From Gammaproteobacteria bacterium (lineage in GTDB: Bacteria; Pseudomonadota; Gammaproteobacteria; Pseudomonadales; Pseudomonadaceae): a DNA stretch of 34,123 bases. Location of the stretch: NCBI GenBank assembly GCA_023475025.1, contig JAMCWB010000033.1:1-34123 (forward strand), in the 5' to 3' direction. Below, piece after piece: positions 7,285 through 14,800 of this stretch; the stretch's first letter is position 1, and every line of letters begins with the position of its first letter. The notes beneath the pieces are model-generated. The model was not told the DNA's origin and did no database searches. It was given only the letters and a program-made list of their open reading frames with translations. Both the position numbers and the translations under genes were made by a program.

Positions 7285-7394
7285 TTCTTGCGCCCCAGAT
7301 GGCGCCCAAGGCGAGTGACCAGTTCAAGACCGCCAGCGCCGCCACCCACCACTACGATGTGCGGTGGAGTGGTTGAAACCTGTGCATGCGACAT
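7260..7394 (-). pseudogene. ndh 5' fragment fused to junction sequence (44-codon chimeric ORF)
   Basis: Positions 7394-7285 repeat the ndh start and first 36 codons exactly, including the FAD-binding GGGAGG motif and the native ribosome-binding region. At the junction the frame continues out of frame into SIMPL DNA for eight codons (KPSASHNG) and stops at TGA 7260-7262. The stop lies 8 nt before the GTG at 7251 that opens the truncated SIMPL frame, so reinitiation could in principle occur. The peptide alone cannot be a functional dehydrogenase. Confidence 0.85.
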
Positions 7395-7446
7395 GATGTT
7401 GACTCAATAGACGATAGAAGTGAACGTCAGTCGATGCGTTGCCGTT

Positions 7447-7623
7447 TCAGCTCAGAACAAACCAGGACAGCAGGCGCGATACCAGGCCCATGAAAATAAC
7501 CATGAGGGTGATACCGCCGAGCAGTAACCAGGCATTGAACGGCTTGCGCTCGACCTGGTGCAGGGGCGTGTTCAGATACTCATCGACGCGTTTCTGGTCT
7601 TCAGGGTAGAGTTTGCTGGGCAT
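7447..7623 (-). CDS. DUF3094-like small membrane protein, copy 2
   Basis: A 58-aa protein identical to the one at 5436-5612, with the same upstream and ribosome-binding sequence, so it should be expressed in the same way. In this copy the downstream gene is not intact ndh but the ndh'/SIMPL' junction, so any read-through from its promoter enters the truncated SIMPL fragment. Confidence 0.75.
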   Translation of the reverse strand: MPSKLYPEDQKRVDEYLNTPLHQVERKPFNAWLLLGGITLMVIFMGLVSRLLSWFVLS

Positions 7624-7779
7624 GACGTGACCTTTCTTGTTTCGGGCGCGATGCGGTGCCGCGCAGGCAGGCTTGACTGACTTTGTCATCATTCTACTCC
7701 CTGTTGCACATATTTCCACCACTACACTGAGAGTCAGGCTGATAAACTGCATTGCATCCTTGCGCCCTGTGGAGTCCTC

Positions 7780-8466
7780 ATGTTTGCTGCCAGTCTGCTC
7801 ACCACCACCCAGGTATTTTTGACCTTTGCGGCGTACCTGGTGATGCTCGGATGGGCGCTGGCGCGCCTGCCCTGGGTTGAGCTGTTGGCAGATAGTCGCC
7901 GGCAGCATCTGTTGTTTGGTGCAGTGATCTTCCTGGTGCTGATGTGGCTGGTGCGGCGTGAATTTGATGGCGGCCTGACCTTCCACTTCCTCGGCATGAC
8001 GGCGGTGGTGCTCTTGCTGAACTGGCCGCTGGCAGTGGTGGCCGGTGGTCTGGCGCAGTTGGTGTTGCTGCTGCTGGGTATGGATGATCTGGCCGCACTG
8101 GGCGCCAGCGGGCTGGTGCGTATCGGCTTGCCGGTATTGGTAACCATGCTGATCTGGCATGCGCTGGAGCGTTGGCAGCCGCGCAACCTCTTTGTCTATA
8201 TCTTTGTCTGTGCTTTCTTCGGCGCCGCGCTGGCCGGTCTGGCCAGTATTCTCGGCACCATGTTCATGTTGTGGTGGTCAGGTGCGCTCGGCGAGTTGCA
8301 GGCTTTGTGGGAGTATTTCGCCTATCTGCTGCTGATCCTGTTCCCGGAAGCCTTTGTTAACGGCATGCTGATTTCCGGGCTGGTGGTGTTCTACCCGCAA
8401 TGGGTCGAGACCTTCGATGATGACCGCTATCTGCAGGAACCCTTTGATCCGCCACCTGAACCATGA
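7780..8466 (+). CDS. CbiM-like / ECF-transporter-permease-like integral membrane protein, copy 2
   Basis: A 228-aa protein identical in sequence to the one at 5769-6455, including upstream region and GGAG ribosome-binding site. The entire gene and its divergent promoter region lie inside the duplicated unit, so this is a full second dose of an apparently intact gene. The same uncertainty about function applies; no divergence between copies is seen. Confidence 0.65.
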   Translation: MFAASLLTTTQVFLTFAAYLVMLGWALARLPWVELLADSRRQHLLFGAVIFLVLMWLVRREFDGGLTFHFLGMTAVVLLLNWPLAVVAGGLAQLVLLLLGMDDLAALGASGLVRIGLPVLVTMLIWHALERWQPRNLFVYIFVCAFFGAALAGLASILGTMFMLWWSGALGELQALWEYFAYLLLILFPEAFVNGMLISGLVVFYPQWVETFDDDRYLQEPFDPPPEP

Positions 8467-8543
8467 GCCAGATCAAGAGTTGTCTGCTGCTGATTTGCTT
8501 TAATCAAGGTCAGTAACGCTTACGTCCAGTGCAGGAGAGAATC

Positions 8544-8759
8544 ATGACAGCATTCAGTCTGGCTAAAGAGGTCATGCAACAGGCCCTGGCAAAGGGTCAG
8601 CAGCAGGGGTTTGATGAACAGGCGGTGGCGCGGGCGCTGATGGCCGAAGTCATCAGCGTCTACAAGCGTGGTCGCAGCCAGAACGATATTCGGCATGAAC
8701 TGGAGTTTCTTGCCGACAACCTCGATGATGATGCCGACTATACCTTTATGCGACCCTGA
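8544..8759 (+). CDS. Conserved-looking hypothetical protein, 71 aa, copy 2
   Basis: Identical to 6533-6748, with the same GGAGAG ribosome-binding site. In this copy the convergent neighbour is the complete SIMPL gene, which is the presumed ancestral arrangement. Confidence 0.65.
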   Translation: MTAFSLAKEVMQQALAKGQQQGFDEQAVARALMAEVISVYKRGRSQNDIRHELEFLADNLDDDADYTFMRP

Positions 8760-8771
8760 GCGCGGGTCGCA
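8749..8771. terminator. Hairpin at the convergent 3' ends, copy 2
   Basis: The second copy of the 8-bp stem TGCGACCC/GGGTCGCA, overlapping the stop of the 71-aa gene and facing the intact SIMPL gene. Confidence 0.4.
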
Positions 8772-8785
8772 CTTCTCTGGCGGTG

Positions 8786-9508
8786 TCAGAAACGAATTTC
8801 GATTACCCCGTCGGCCTGCACGCTGACACTGGCTTCGCCGGCTTCCATGTTGGGCGCTGTAGTGTCAGCCTCGCTGCGCATCAGCATGGCGCTACGCGGG
8901 TAGACAGGTCCGGCTGACTGGGTATGCAGATTCAGACTGACAATCTGGTAGTCAGAGCCGCCAAGTTTTTCCGTCACCAGACTGGCCCGCTGGCGGAAGG
9001 CGTCAATCGCCTCGCCGATCAAGGCTTCTTCGCTGCGCTGGCGTGCATCAGCAGACAGGCTGAACTGCATGCCGGAGAGCGATAAATCCCGTAGCAGTTC
9101 ACCGGTCAGGCTGGAAAGCGCAGCAAAGTCACTGCTTTCCAGGCGAAGCTCCGCACGTTCGCGCCAACCGGTAATGTTGTTGCGCTTGTCGTCGTACACC
9201 GGATGGCTGCGGCGATTACCACTGGCAACCTGAATACCATCAACCTCACGGGCACGGTCCACAGCCTTATTCAGCCGTTGTGTGATGCGCTCGGCCAGGC
9301 GGGCCGGATCGGCGTGCTGCTCTTCGGCATAGAGAGTTACCGTCAGGGTGTCATTGTTGACTGCCTGTTGCGCTTCGGCACGCAGCGATACCTGATTGTA
9401 GCGCTGCGTATCGGCTTGGGTCGGGAAGGCAAGCAGCAATGCTGTGCTCAGGCCCAGCAGGGCCAGGGTTCGGGTCAGTGGCAAGCGGGTATATGAGGTG
9501 CCGGGCAT
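8786..9508 (-). CDS. SIMPL-domain (DUF541) periplasmic protein
   Basis: A 240-aa protein with an N-terminal signal peptide of about 32 residues (hydrophobic core LALLGLSTALLLAF, likely cleavage after PTQA). A SIMPL/DUF541-like body follows, with the RYNQVSLRAEA opening strand typical of the family (E. coli YggE is a member). YggE has been linked to lowering oxidative stress; the molecular role is not settled. The ATG at 9508 is chosen because AAGGA lies 8 nt upstream; longer in-frame starts would put polar residues before the signal peptide. It is divergent from roxS with 136 bp between starts. A truncated copy is at 6775-7284. Confidence 0.8.
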   Translation of the reverse strand: MPGTSYTRLPLTRTLALLGLSTALLLAFPTQADTQRYNQVSLRAEAQQAVNNDTLTVTLYAEEQHADPARLAERITQRLNKAVDRAREVDGIQVASGNRRSHPVYDDKRNNITGWRERAELRLESSDFAALSSLTGELLRDLSLSGMQFSLSADARQRSEEALIGEAIDAFRQRASLVTEKLGGSDYQIVSLNLHTQSAGPVYPRSAMLMRSEADTTAPNMEAGEASVSVQADGVIEIRF

Positions 9509-9644
9509 GATATCCATCCTTTGAGGTAACCTGTAGGTCAGACCGGATGTTCTGTAACAGGTTCCCGCTGACGGCGACGCCACTTTGTGCGACGCTGTGC
9601 CGCAGAATACCTTATCTGGCAGCGCCTATACTGGAGTCCCTTCC

Positions 9645-10937
9645 GTGTCCCAGCGGTTTTTCATGAGCCCCAACGCACTTGCCCTGTCGCCCTCGCGGCA
9701 AAACCTCTGGCGCCTGTTGCTGGTGCGTGTGCTGGTGTTGCTGGCACAGAGCCTGTCGGTACTGGGTGCCTATCTGAGCGGCTGGTTTCCGTTGTTGTGG
9801 ACGGCCCTGCTGGTCACCCTGGGGGTATCGGCACTGGTAACCCTGATGACCCTGGTACGGCTGCTGTATGACTGGCCGGTGACCGACCAGGAGTTCAGTC
9901 TGCAGCTGTTTTTCGATGTGCTTATTCACAGTGTTCTGCTGCACTTCTCCGGTGGCCCGACCAACCCCTTTGTGTCCTATTATCTGGTACCGCTGACCAT
10001 TGCTGCTGCCACGCTGCCCTGGCTATATACCCTGGCCCTGGCCAGTATGGCGGTTGCTGCGTTCAGTATCGTGTTGATCTGGTCCCAGCCATTACCGGTG
10101 TTCCAGATGCCGATCGGGCCGACCGGGATCAATCTCTATGTGATTGGCATGTGGCTGAATTTCGCCATGAGCGCCGGTCTGATCAGTCTTTTTGTGGTGC
10201 GCATGGCCGACGCCCTGCGCCAGCATGCCCGCCGTCTGGCGGAAAGCCGCGAGCAGAGCTTGCGTGACGCGCAGCTGCTGGGTATCGCCAGCGTAGCCGC
10301 AGGCGCCGCGCATGAGCTGTCCACGCCGCTATCGACCATGAGCGTGCTGCTCAAGGATATGCAGCACGACTGCCAGGACCCCGAGATGCGAGAGGATCTG
10401 GCCTTGCTGCAGCAGCAAGTGAGCCAGTGCAAGGTCAGTTTGCAGCAAATGGTCCGGGGTGCCGAAGACAACCGCCGTCAGCCGCAGCGTACTGAGGCGG
10501 CAGATCTCTGGCTCAAGGGGCTGCTGGCACGCTGGCAGCTGATGCGGCCTGAGGCAGCCTGGCAGTGGCTGCCCTTGCCAGGCACACCGGTGCCGGTATT
10601 GCGCGTCACCCCGGAACTGGGGCAGGCGATGCTGAATTTGCTCAACAATGCCGCTGATGCCTGCCCCGAAGGGATTACCATCGCCCTGGATTGGCAGGGC
10701 ACTAAGCTGTATGTGCGCATTCGGGATCAGGGGCCCGGTGTACCGCTGCATATTGCCGAGCAGCTGGGTACCGCATTCTTTACCACCAAGGGTAAAAAGG
10801 GGCTTGGGCTGGGCCTGTTTCTCAGTCAGGCGGCCGTCGAACGGCTTGGTGGCAGTGTGCGCTTGTTTAATCAGCAGGGCGGTGGCACCTTGACTGAAGT
10901 GGTATTGCCGATTGATGAGGACATGGCTGATGACTGA
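9645..10937 (+). CDS. roxS: RoxS/RegB-type redox-sensing membrane histidine kinase
   Basis: A 430-aa kinase with about six membrane segments in residues 22-190. The quinone-site motif GGPTNPF of the RegB/PrrB family is at about 103-109, the H-box AAHELSTPL has phospho-acceptor H223, and the N-box (LLNNAADAC) and G-box (GKKGLGLGLF) follow. C262 lies 39 residues after the histidine, matching the position of the redox-active cysteine of RegB. It should report respiratory quinone redox state to RoxR. I chose the GTG at 9645, which has GGAG 8 nt upstream; an ATG at 9663 is also possible. It overlaps roxR by the sequence ATGACTGA, implying translational coupling. Confidence 0.88.
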   Translation: MSQRFFMSPNALALSPSRQNLWRLLLVRVLVLLAQSLSVLGAYLSGWFPLLWTALLVTLGVSALVTLMTLVRLLYDWPVTDQEFSLQLFFDVLIHSVLLHFSGGPTNPFVSYYLVPLTIAAATLPWLYTLALASMAVAAFSIVLIWSQPLPVFQMPIGPTGINLYVIGMWLNFAMSAGLISLFVVRMADALRQHARRLAESREQSLRDAQLLGIASVAAGAAHELSTPLSTMSVLLKDMQHDCQDPEMREDLALLQQQVSQCKVSLQQMVRGAEDNRRQPQRTEAADLWLKGLLARWQLMRPEAAWQWLPLPGTPVPVLRVTPELGQAMLNLLNNAADACPEGITIALDWQGTKLYVRIRDQGPGVPLHIAEQLGTAFFTTKGKKGLGLGLFLSQAAVERLGGSVRLFNQQGGGTLTEVVLPIDEDMADD

Positions 10938-11484
10938 CGAGAATACTCCGGAGCAGCAACCCTTGTTGCTGTTGGTGGACGATGATCCGACTTTTACCCG
11001 TGTGATGGCTCGTTCACTCAGTCGCCGTGGCCTGCGTGTCACGACGGCGGGTGACGCTGATGAAGCCATGCAGCGTGCCCGAGAAGAACAACCGGATTAC
11101 GCCGTGCTGGACCTGAAAATGGAGGGTGACTCCGGACTGGTGCTGCTGCCCCGTCTGCGTGAGCTGTACCCCGAGCTCAAGGTGGTGATCCTGACCGGTT
11201 ATTCCAGCATCACTACGGCGGTAGAGGCTATCAAGCGTGGCGCTACCAACTACATCTGCAAACCGGCCGACGCCGATGACGTACTCACCGCCTTGCTCTC
11301 TGAACAGGCCGATCCGGATACTCTGGTGCCAGAACACCCGATGTCGGTAGGTCGTTTGCAGTGGGAGCATATCCAGCGTGTACTGGGTGAGCACGACGGC
11401 AATATCTCGGCCACCGCGCGTGCCCTTGGCATGCATCGGCGCACGCTGCAACGCAAATTGCAGAAGCGACCAGTACGCCGTTGA
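10930..11484 (+). CDS. roxR: RoxR/RegA-type response regulator
   Basis: A 184-aa two-domain regulator. The receiver domain has the acidic pocket at D17-D19, the phospho-acceptor D61 in VLDLKMEGDSGL, and a conserved lysine in ICKPAD. The C-terminal Fis-type helix-turn-helix (about 148-180) contains GNISATARALGMHRRTLQRK, characteristic of RegA/PrrA/ActR/RoxR. In pseudomonads RoxR controls alternative terminal oxidase and related respiratory genes (family knowledge). The ATG at 10930 overlaps the roxS stop. The open frame extends upstream to 10912, but the overlap start with GAGG upstream fits better. Confidence 0.92.
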   Translation: MTDENTPEQQPLLLLVDDDPTFTRVMARSLSRRGLRVTTAGDADEAMQRAREEQPDYAVLDLKMEGDSGLVLLPRLRELYPELKVVILTGYSSITTAVEAIKRGATNYICKPADADDVLTALLSEQADPDTLVPEHPMSVGRLQWEHIQRVLGEHDGNISATARALGMHRRTLQRKLQKRPVRR

Positions 11485-11532
11485 GGTGATTGGCCTGCTA
11501 AGGTGTAGGCAAGCTATTGAGTTGAGGTGTCT

Positions 11533-12561
11533 ATGTTTACAGCCATGCGATCCTTCGGAATGGAAGCGGTGCATCTGTTCAGTGATGCGGCGACCGGACT
11601 GGAAGCCATCATTGCCATTCACAATACCCGCCTGGGGCCTGCCCTCGGTGGCTGTCGCTATCAGCCTTATGCCAGCCCGGATCTGGCACTGGCTGATGCG
11701 ATGCGGCTGGCACGTGGCATGAGTTACAAGGCAGCGCTGGCAGGTTTGCCGTTCGGCGGGGGTAAAACCGTCATCCTGCGCCCGCCGCATGTGGATAACA
11801 GGGCAGCGCTGTTTGAAGCCTATGGGCGCGCCATCGAATCCTTGCGTGGGCGCTACATAACCGCGACAGATAGCGGCACCAGTAATGCGGATATGGATTG
11901 CATAGCCCAGCAGACCGGGCATGTCACCAGTACCACGGCAGCTGGCGATCCTGCGCCACATACCGCCCTCGGGGTGCTCACCGGCATTCGCGCCGCCGCC
12001 CGTGCCAAGTTGGGCACTGACAGTCTGGACGGCATCCGTATCTGTGTGCAGGGCGCTGGCAATGTTGGCAGTGCACTGGTCAGTATGCTGGTAGCTGAAG
12101 GGGCGGAGGTGTTGGTCGCCGACCTGGATGCCGGCAAGGTGCATCTGCTGGTTGAGGAGTGCGGCGGTCAGCCGGTAGTGCCAGAGGCGGTGTATGAAAC
12201 CCCCTGCGATATCTTTGCACCCTGTGGCCTGGGTGGTGTACTTAACCACGAGAGTATTCTGCAGCTGCGCTGCGCAGTGGTCGCCGGTGCTGCGAATAAC
12301 CAGCTGGCGGACGCCGAAGCGGCCAATGCACTGGATGCTCGCGGTATTCTCTATGCCCCGGATTATGTGATCAATGCCGGCGGCTTGTTGCATGTGGCCC
12401 TGACCCACCAGCAAGCCAGTCCGGGCGAGATTGCCGAGCGGGTCAAGGTGATTGGTCAGCGGCTGGACCTGATCTTTGCCGAGAGTCAGGCCGAAAGCCG
12501 CTCACCGGCGGTCATTGCCGACCGCCAGGCTGAAGCCATTCTCTACCCCGAGCAGGGCTGA
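11533..12561 (+). CDS. ldh: Leucine dehydrogenase family (Glu/Leu/Phe/Val dehydrogenase)
   Basis: A 342-aa NAD-dependent amino-acid dehydrogenase, close to the 341-aa leucine dehydrogenases of pseudomonads. It would interconvert branched-chain L-amino acids and 2-oxo acids with release or uptake of ammonia. The substrate site GGCRYQPY, the catalytic lysine K78 in LPFGGGKTV and a second lysine K66 are present. The NAD-binding GAGNVG motif opens the Rossmann domain near residue 175. The ATG at 11533 follows GAGG by 5 nt; a GTG two codons upstream overlaps that site and is less likely. Leucine versus valine or phenylalanine preference cannot be settled from sequence alone. It ends 7 bp from a convergent SDR gene. 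Confidence 0.85.
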   Translation: MFTAMRSFGMEAVHLFSDAATGLEAIIAIHNTRLGPALGGCRYQPYASPDLALADAMRLARGMSYKAALAGLPFGGGKTVILRPPHVDNRAALFEAYGRAIESLRGRYITATDSGTSNADMDCIAQQTGHVTSTTAAGDPAPHTALGVLTGIRAAARAKLGTDSLDGIRICVQGAGNVGSALVSMLVAEGAEVLVADLDAGKVHLLVEECGGQPVVPEAVYETPCDIFAPCGLGGVLNHESILQLRCAVVAGAANNQLADAEAANALDARGILYAPDYVINAGGLLHVALTHQQASPGEIAERVKVIGQRLDLIFAESQAESRSPAVIADRQAEAILYPEQG

Positions 12562-12568
12562 CTCCGGC

Positions 12569-13396
12569 TCAGGCCTGCTTGTCGAGTCCAAAGCGCTTGC
12601 GCAGCTGGCTTTCCAGAATCGAGGTTGGCAGCCAGCGCTTCATGCGGACCATGCTGCGGCTGCTGGTGCCGATCAGTGCCGTCTCCGGACGCAGCGGGTT
12701 CTTTACGTAACGCATCAGTTCGCTGGCAAAGTCCTTGGCACTGGTTGAGCTGGCCTTTTGCGAGGCTTTGGCGCGTGCCTGCACGGCCTTTTCCCAGGGT
12801 TTGAACCAGGAGTTTTCCTGCATGGTGATGGCGGCCGTGGCGTTGTTGCCGAAATCCGAGGCAATCGCGCCCGGTTGTACGGTCAGCACCTTGATACCGA
12901 ACGGATGCAATTCCATACGCAAGGCTTCCGACAAGGCATGCAGCGCCGCCTTGGAGGCGCAGTAGACGCCGGAGAAGGGGGTGGTGGTCACGCCGGATAC
13001 ACTGCCGATATTGACCACCAGGCCCTTGGCTTCGCGTAGCAGATCGGCGCAGGCGCGCACCAGTTGAATCGGGGCAAAGACGTTGGTGTCGAACTGTTTC
13101 AGCAGGGTCTCGCGGTCAGCATCCAGCAAGGGGCCCATGGCGCCGTAGCCGGCATTATTGATCAGCAGGTCAAGGTGTCCTGCTTCGCTGCGGATACGTT
13201 CGGCGCAAGCCTGAACCTGTTCGGGGTCATTGACGTCCAGTTGCATGGCAATGGCGCCTTTGGCGACCAGCGGCTCCAGCGTCTCCGGACGCCGTGCAGT
13301 GGCCCAGACCTGATAGCCCTGTTGCAGGCAGGCCTCGGCCAGAGCCTGACCAATGCCGGTGGAGCATCCGGTAATCAGCGCGACAGCTTGTGTCAT
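12569..13396 (-). CDS. Short-chain dehydrogenase/reductase (SDR)
   Basis: A 275-aa classical SDR with the cofactor motif TGCSTGIG (residues 9-16), NNAG in the central fold and the catalytic Y-x3-K in VYCASKAALHALSEAL. A basic residue pattern after the second beta strand (ATARRPE) suggests NADP preference. A long C-terminal tail with RMKRWLPTSILESQLRK resembles SDRs acting on lipid-like substrates, but the substrate is unknown. AGAAGGA lies about 8 nt before the ATG at 13396. It converges on the amino-acid dehydrogenase with only 7 bp between stops, leaving no room for separate terminators. Confidence 0.82.
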   Translation of the reverse strand: MTQAVALITGCSTGIGQALAEACLQQGYQVWATARRPETLEPLVAKGAIAMQLDVNDPEQVQACAERIRSEAGHLDLLINNAGYGAMGPLLDADRETLLKQFDTNVFAPIQLVRACADLLREAKGLVVNIGSVSGVTTTPFSGVYCASKAALHALSEALRMELHPFGIKVLTVQPGAIASDFGNNATAAITMQENSWFKPWEKAVQARAKASQKASSTSAKDFASELMRYVKNPLRPETALIGTSSRSMVRMKRWLPTSILESQLRKRFGLDKQA

Positions 13397-13430
13397 GGGG
13401 TTGTCCTTCTTGTTGTTCTGCTGGTCAGTA

Positions 13431-13892
13431 TCAGTGCACGTCGGCGCGAATGCGTTCGGCACGGTATTCAAGGTCTGCTGCGCGGTAACCACTGCGCAGG
13501 CGCGGCAACTCATAGCATTGTTGCCACTCGTCACCGGCAGCCAGAGGGCCGGCATAGCGGTAACTGGCGCCAGCACCGCCAACGTCCAGCATATTGGTGT
13601 TCATGCCCGCAGGGCTGCCGACCAGCTGCCAGGTGATGTTACTGATGCTGCGGCTGCTGTGGTTGACCAGCGTAAGTTGCAGGGGTTTACCAGGTTGGCA
13701 TTCGGTGGGGGCGTAGCGGTAGTTGAACGCCAGCTCGTCCGTGTGGCGCTGACTGAACCATTGCCAGAGCGCGACCAGGGTCGCCAGTACCAGGGCGACC
13801 GCCACTACGCCGGCACTGGCAGGTACCATGACGCGTGGAAAGCGGATCAACAAGACCAGCCAGATCAGTAACAGAACAACACCCAAGGCCAT
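13431..13892 (-). CDS. Small inner-membrane protein with periplasmic domain, function unknown
   Basis: A 153-aa protein with two hydrophobic helices (about 1-18 and 28-46), then a roughly 100-residue soluble domain that looks beta-rich (LQLTLVNHSSRSISNITWQL) and contains two cysteines (CQPGK, QQCYE) that could form a disulfide in the periplasm. I do not recognise a named family. GGGAG lies 7 nt before the ATG at 13892. It sits between the TatD-family gene (53 bp upstream) and the SDR (34 bp downstream), all on the minus strand, so it may share a transcript with them. Confidence 0.7.
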   Translation of the reverse strand: MALGVVLLLIWLVLLIRFPRVMVPASAGVVAVALVLATLVALWQWFSQRHTDELAFNYRYAPTECQPGKPLQLTLVNHSSRSISNITWQLVGSPAGMNTNMLDVGGAGASYRYAGPLAAGDEWQQCYELPRLRSGYRAADLEYRAERIRADVH

Positions 13893-13945
13893 GCCCAGTC
13901 TCCCGACATTCAGAATTCTTCACTGACTTTACCAGAGCGGCGCGC

Positions 13946-14740
13946 TCAAGACACCGTTGTCGTCGGCCAGTTGAATAATTCACAGCTGTTATGCCAGCAC
14001 TGATCAGCCAGTCGGGCTAGCGGTTCGCCGCGTAGCTCGGCAATCAGTGCCGCAATGCGCGGCAGGTTTTCCGGACTGTTGCGCTGCGCTGCGGCGAAAG
14101 CCGGGGCCATATCCGGCGCGTCGGTCTCCAACACTATGCTGTTGGCTGGCAATTCGGCAGCGACCCGGCGCAAGCGCTTGGCCTGTGGCCAGGTTACGGC
14201 GCCACCCAGGCCCAGCCTGAAACCCAGTTTGATGTATTCGCGGGCTTCTTCCAGGCTGCCAGCGAAGGCATGTACGATGCCGCCTCGCGGCAGTCGAAAG
14301 CGTTTCAGCGTAGCTATGGTGGCGGCATGGGCGCGGCGCACATGCAGCAGAGCGGGCAAATCAAAATCAACTGCCAGCGCCAGTTGCTGCTCAAACAGGA
14401 CTTGTTGACTGTCCCGGTCCAACTCCGTGAGGAAGTAATCCAGACCTATCTCGCCCACCGCACAGCATTGCGGGTCTGCGGTATGCCTGACCAGCCAGTC
14501 CTGCAGCTGCGCAATGTGATCAGGCTGGTGTTCGGTGAGAAACATCGGGTGCAAGCCGAAGGCGGCAAAGAGTCTGGGCTCGCCTTTGACCAGCTGCCAG
14601 AGTCGCGGCCAATGCCGGGCGCTGACACCGACCACCACCAGGCGTTCGACGCCGGCTGTGGCGCAGGCGGTCAGTACCTGCGCGCGGTCAGCGGCAAAGT
14701 CGGGGAAGTCGAAGTGCGTGTGGGTGTCGATATAATGCAT
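13946..14740 (-). CDS. TatD-family metal-dependent hydrolase (YjjV-like)
   Basis: A 264-aa TIM-barrel hydrolase. Metal ligands expected for TatD-type DNases are visible: H7 and H9 in DTHTHFD, E in AVGEIGLDYF, H in LLHVRRAH, H in IVHAFAGS and D in LETDAPDM. The family includes 3'-5' DNases and has been linked to DNA repair or D-aminoacyl-tRNA quality control. The true substrate of YjjV-like members is uncertain. The start is ATG 14740; a GTG at 14746 is in frame and is better spaced from an upstream AGG, so it is a real alternative. It follows prfC by 60 bp on the same strand. Confidence 0.88.
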   Translation of the reverse strand: MHYIDTHTHFDFPDFAADRAQVLTACATAGVERLVVVGVSARHWPRLWQLVKGEPRLFAAFGLHPMFLTEHQPDHIAQLQDWLVRHTADPQCCAVGEIGLDYFLTELDRDSQQVLFEQQLALAVDFDLPALLHVRRAHAATIATLKRFRLPRGGIVHAFAGSLEEAREYIKLGFRLGLGGAVTWPQAKRLRRVAAELPANSIVLETDAPDMAPAFAAAQRNSPENLPRIAALIAELRGEPLARLADQCWHNSCELFNWPTTTVS

Positions 14741-14800
14741 GGGCACAGCTTCGACCTAAAAGCTGCCGCTGGCAAGGGCGGCAGCACGGCATCACTGAAC

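Larger units (their letters stand above)
7285..9295 (+). repeat. Tandem duplication, copy 2 (2,011 bp)
   Basis: A direct, head-to-tail second copy of 5274-7284 with a constant offset of 2,011 bp and no spacer. It runs from the ndh fragment through DUF3094, the CbiM-like gene and the 71-aa gene into the complete SIMPL gene. The sequence continues past 9295 as normal SIMPL coding sequence (CAGGCGGG), whereas copy 1 switches to TTCTTG at that point. Confidence 0.95.

Noticed and set aside
11014..12414. A 466-codon open frame on the minus strand
   Set aside because: Antisense to roxR and the leucine-dehydrogenase-family gene, which carry clear family motifs. The translated sequence shows no domain.
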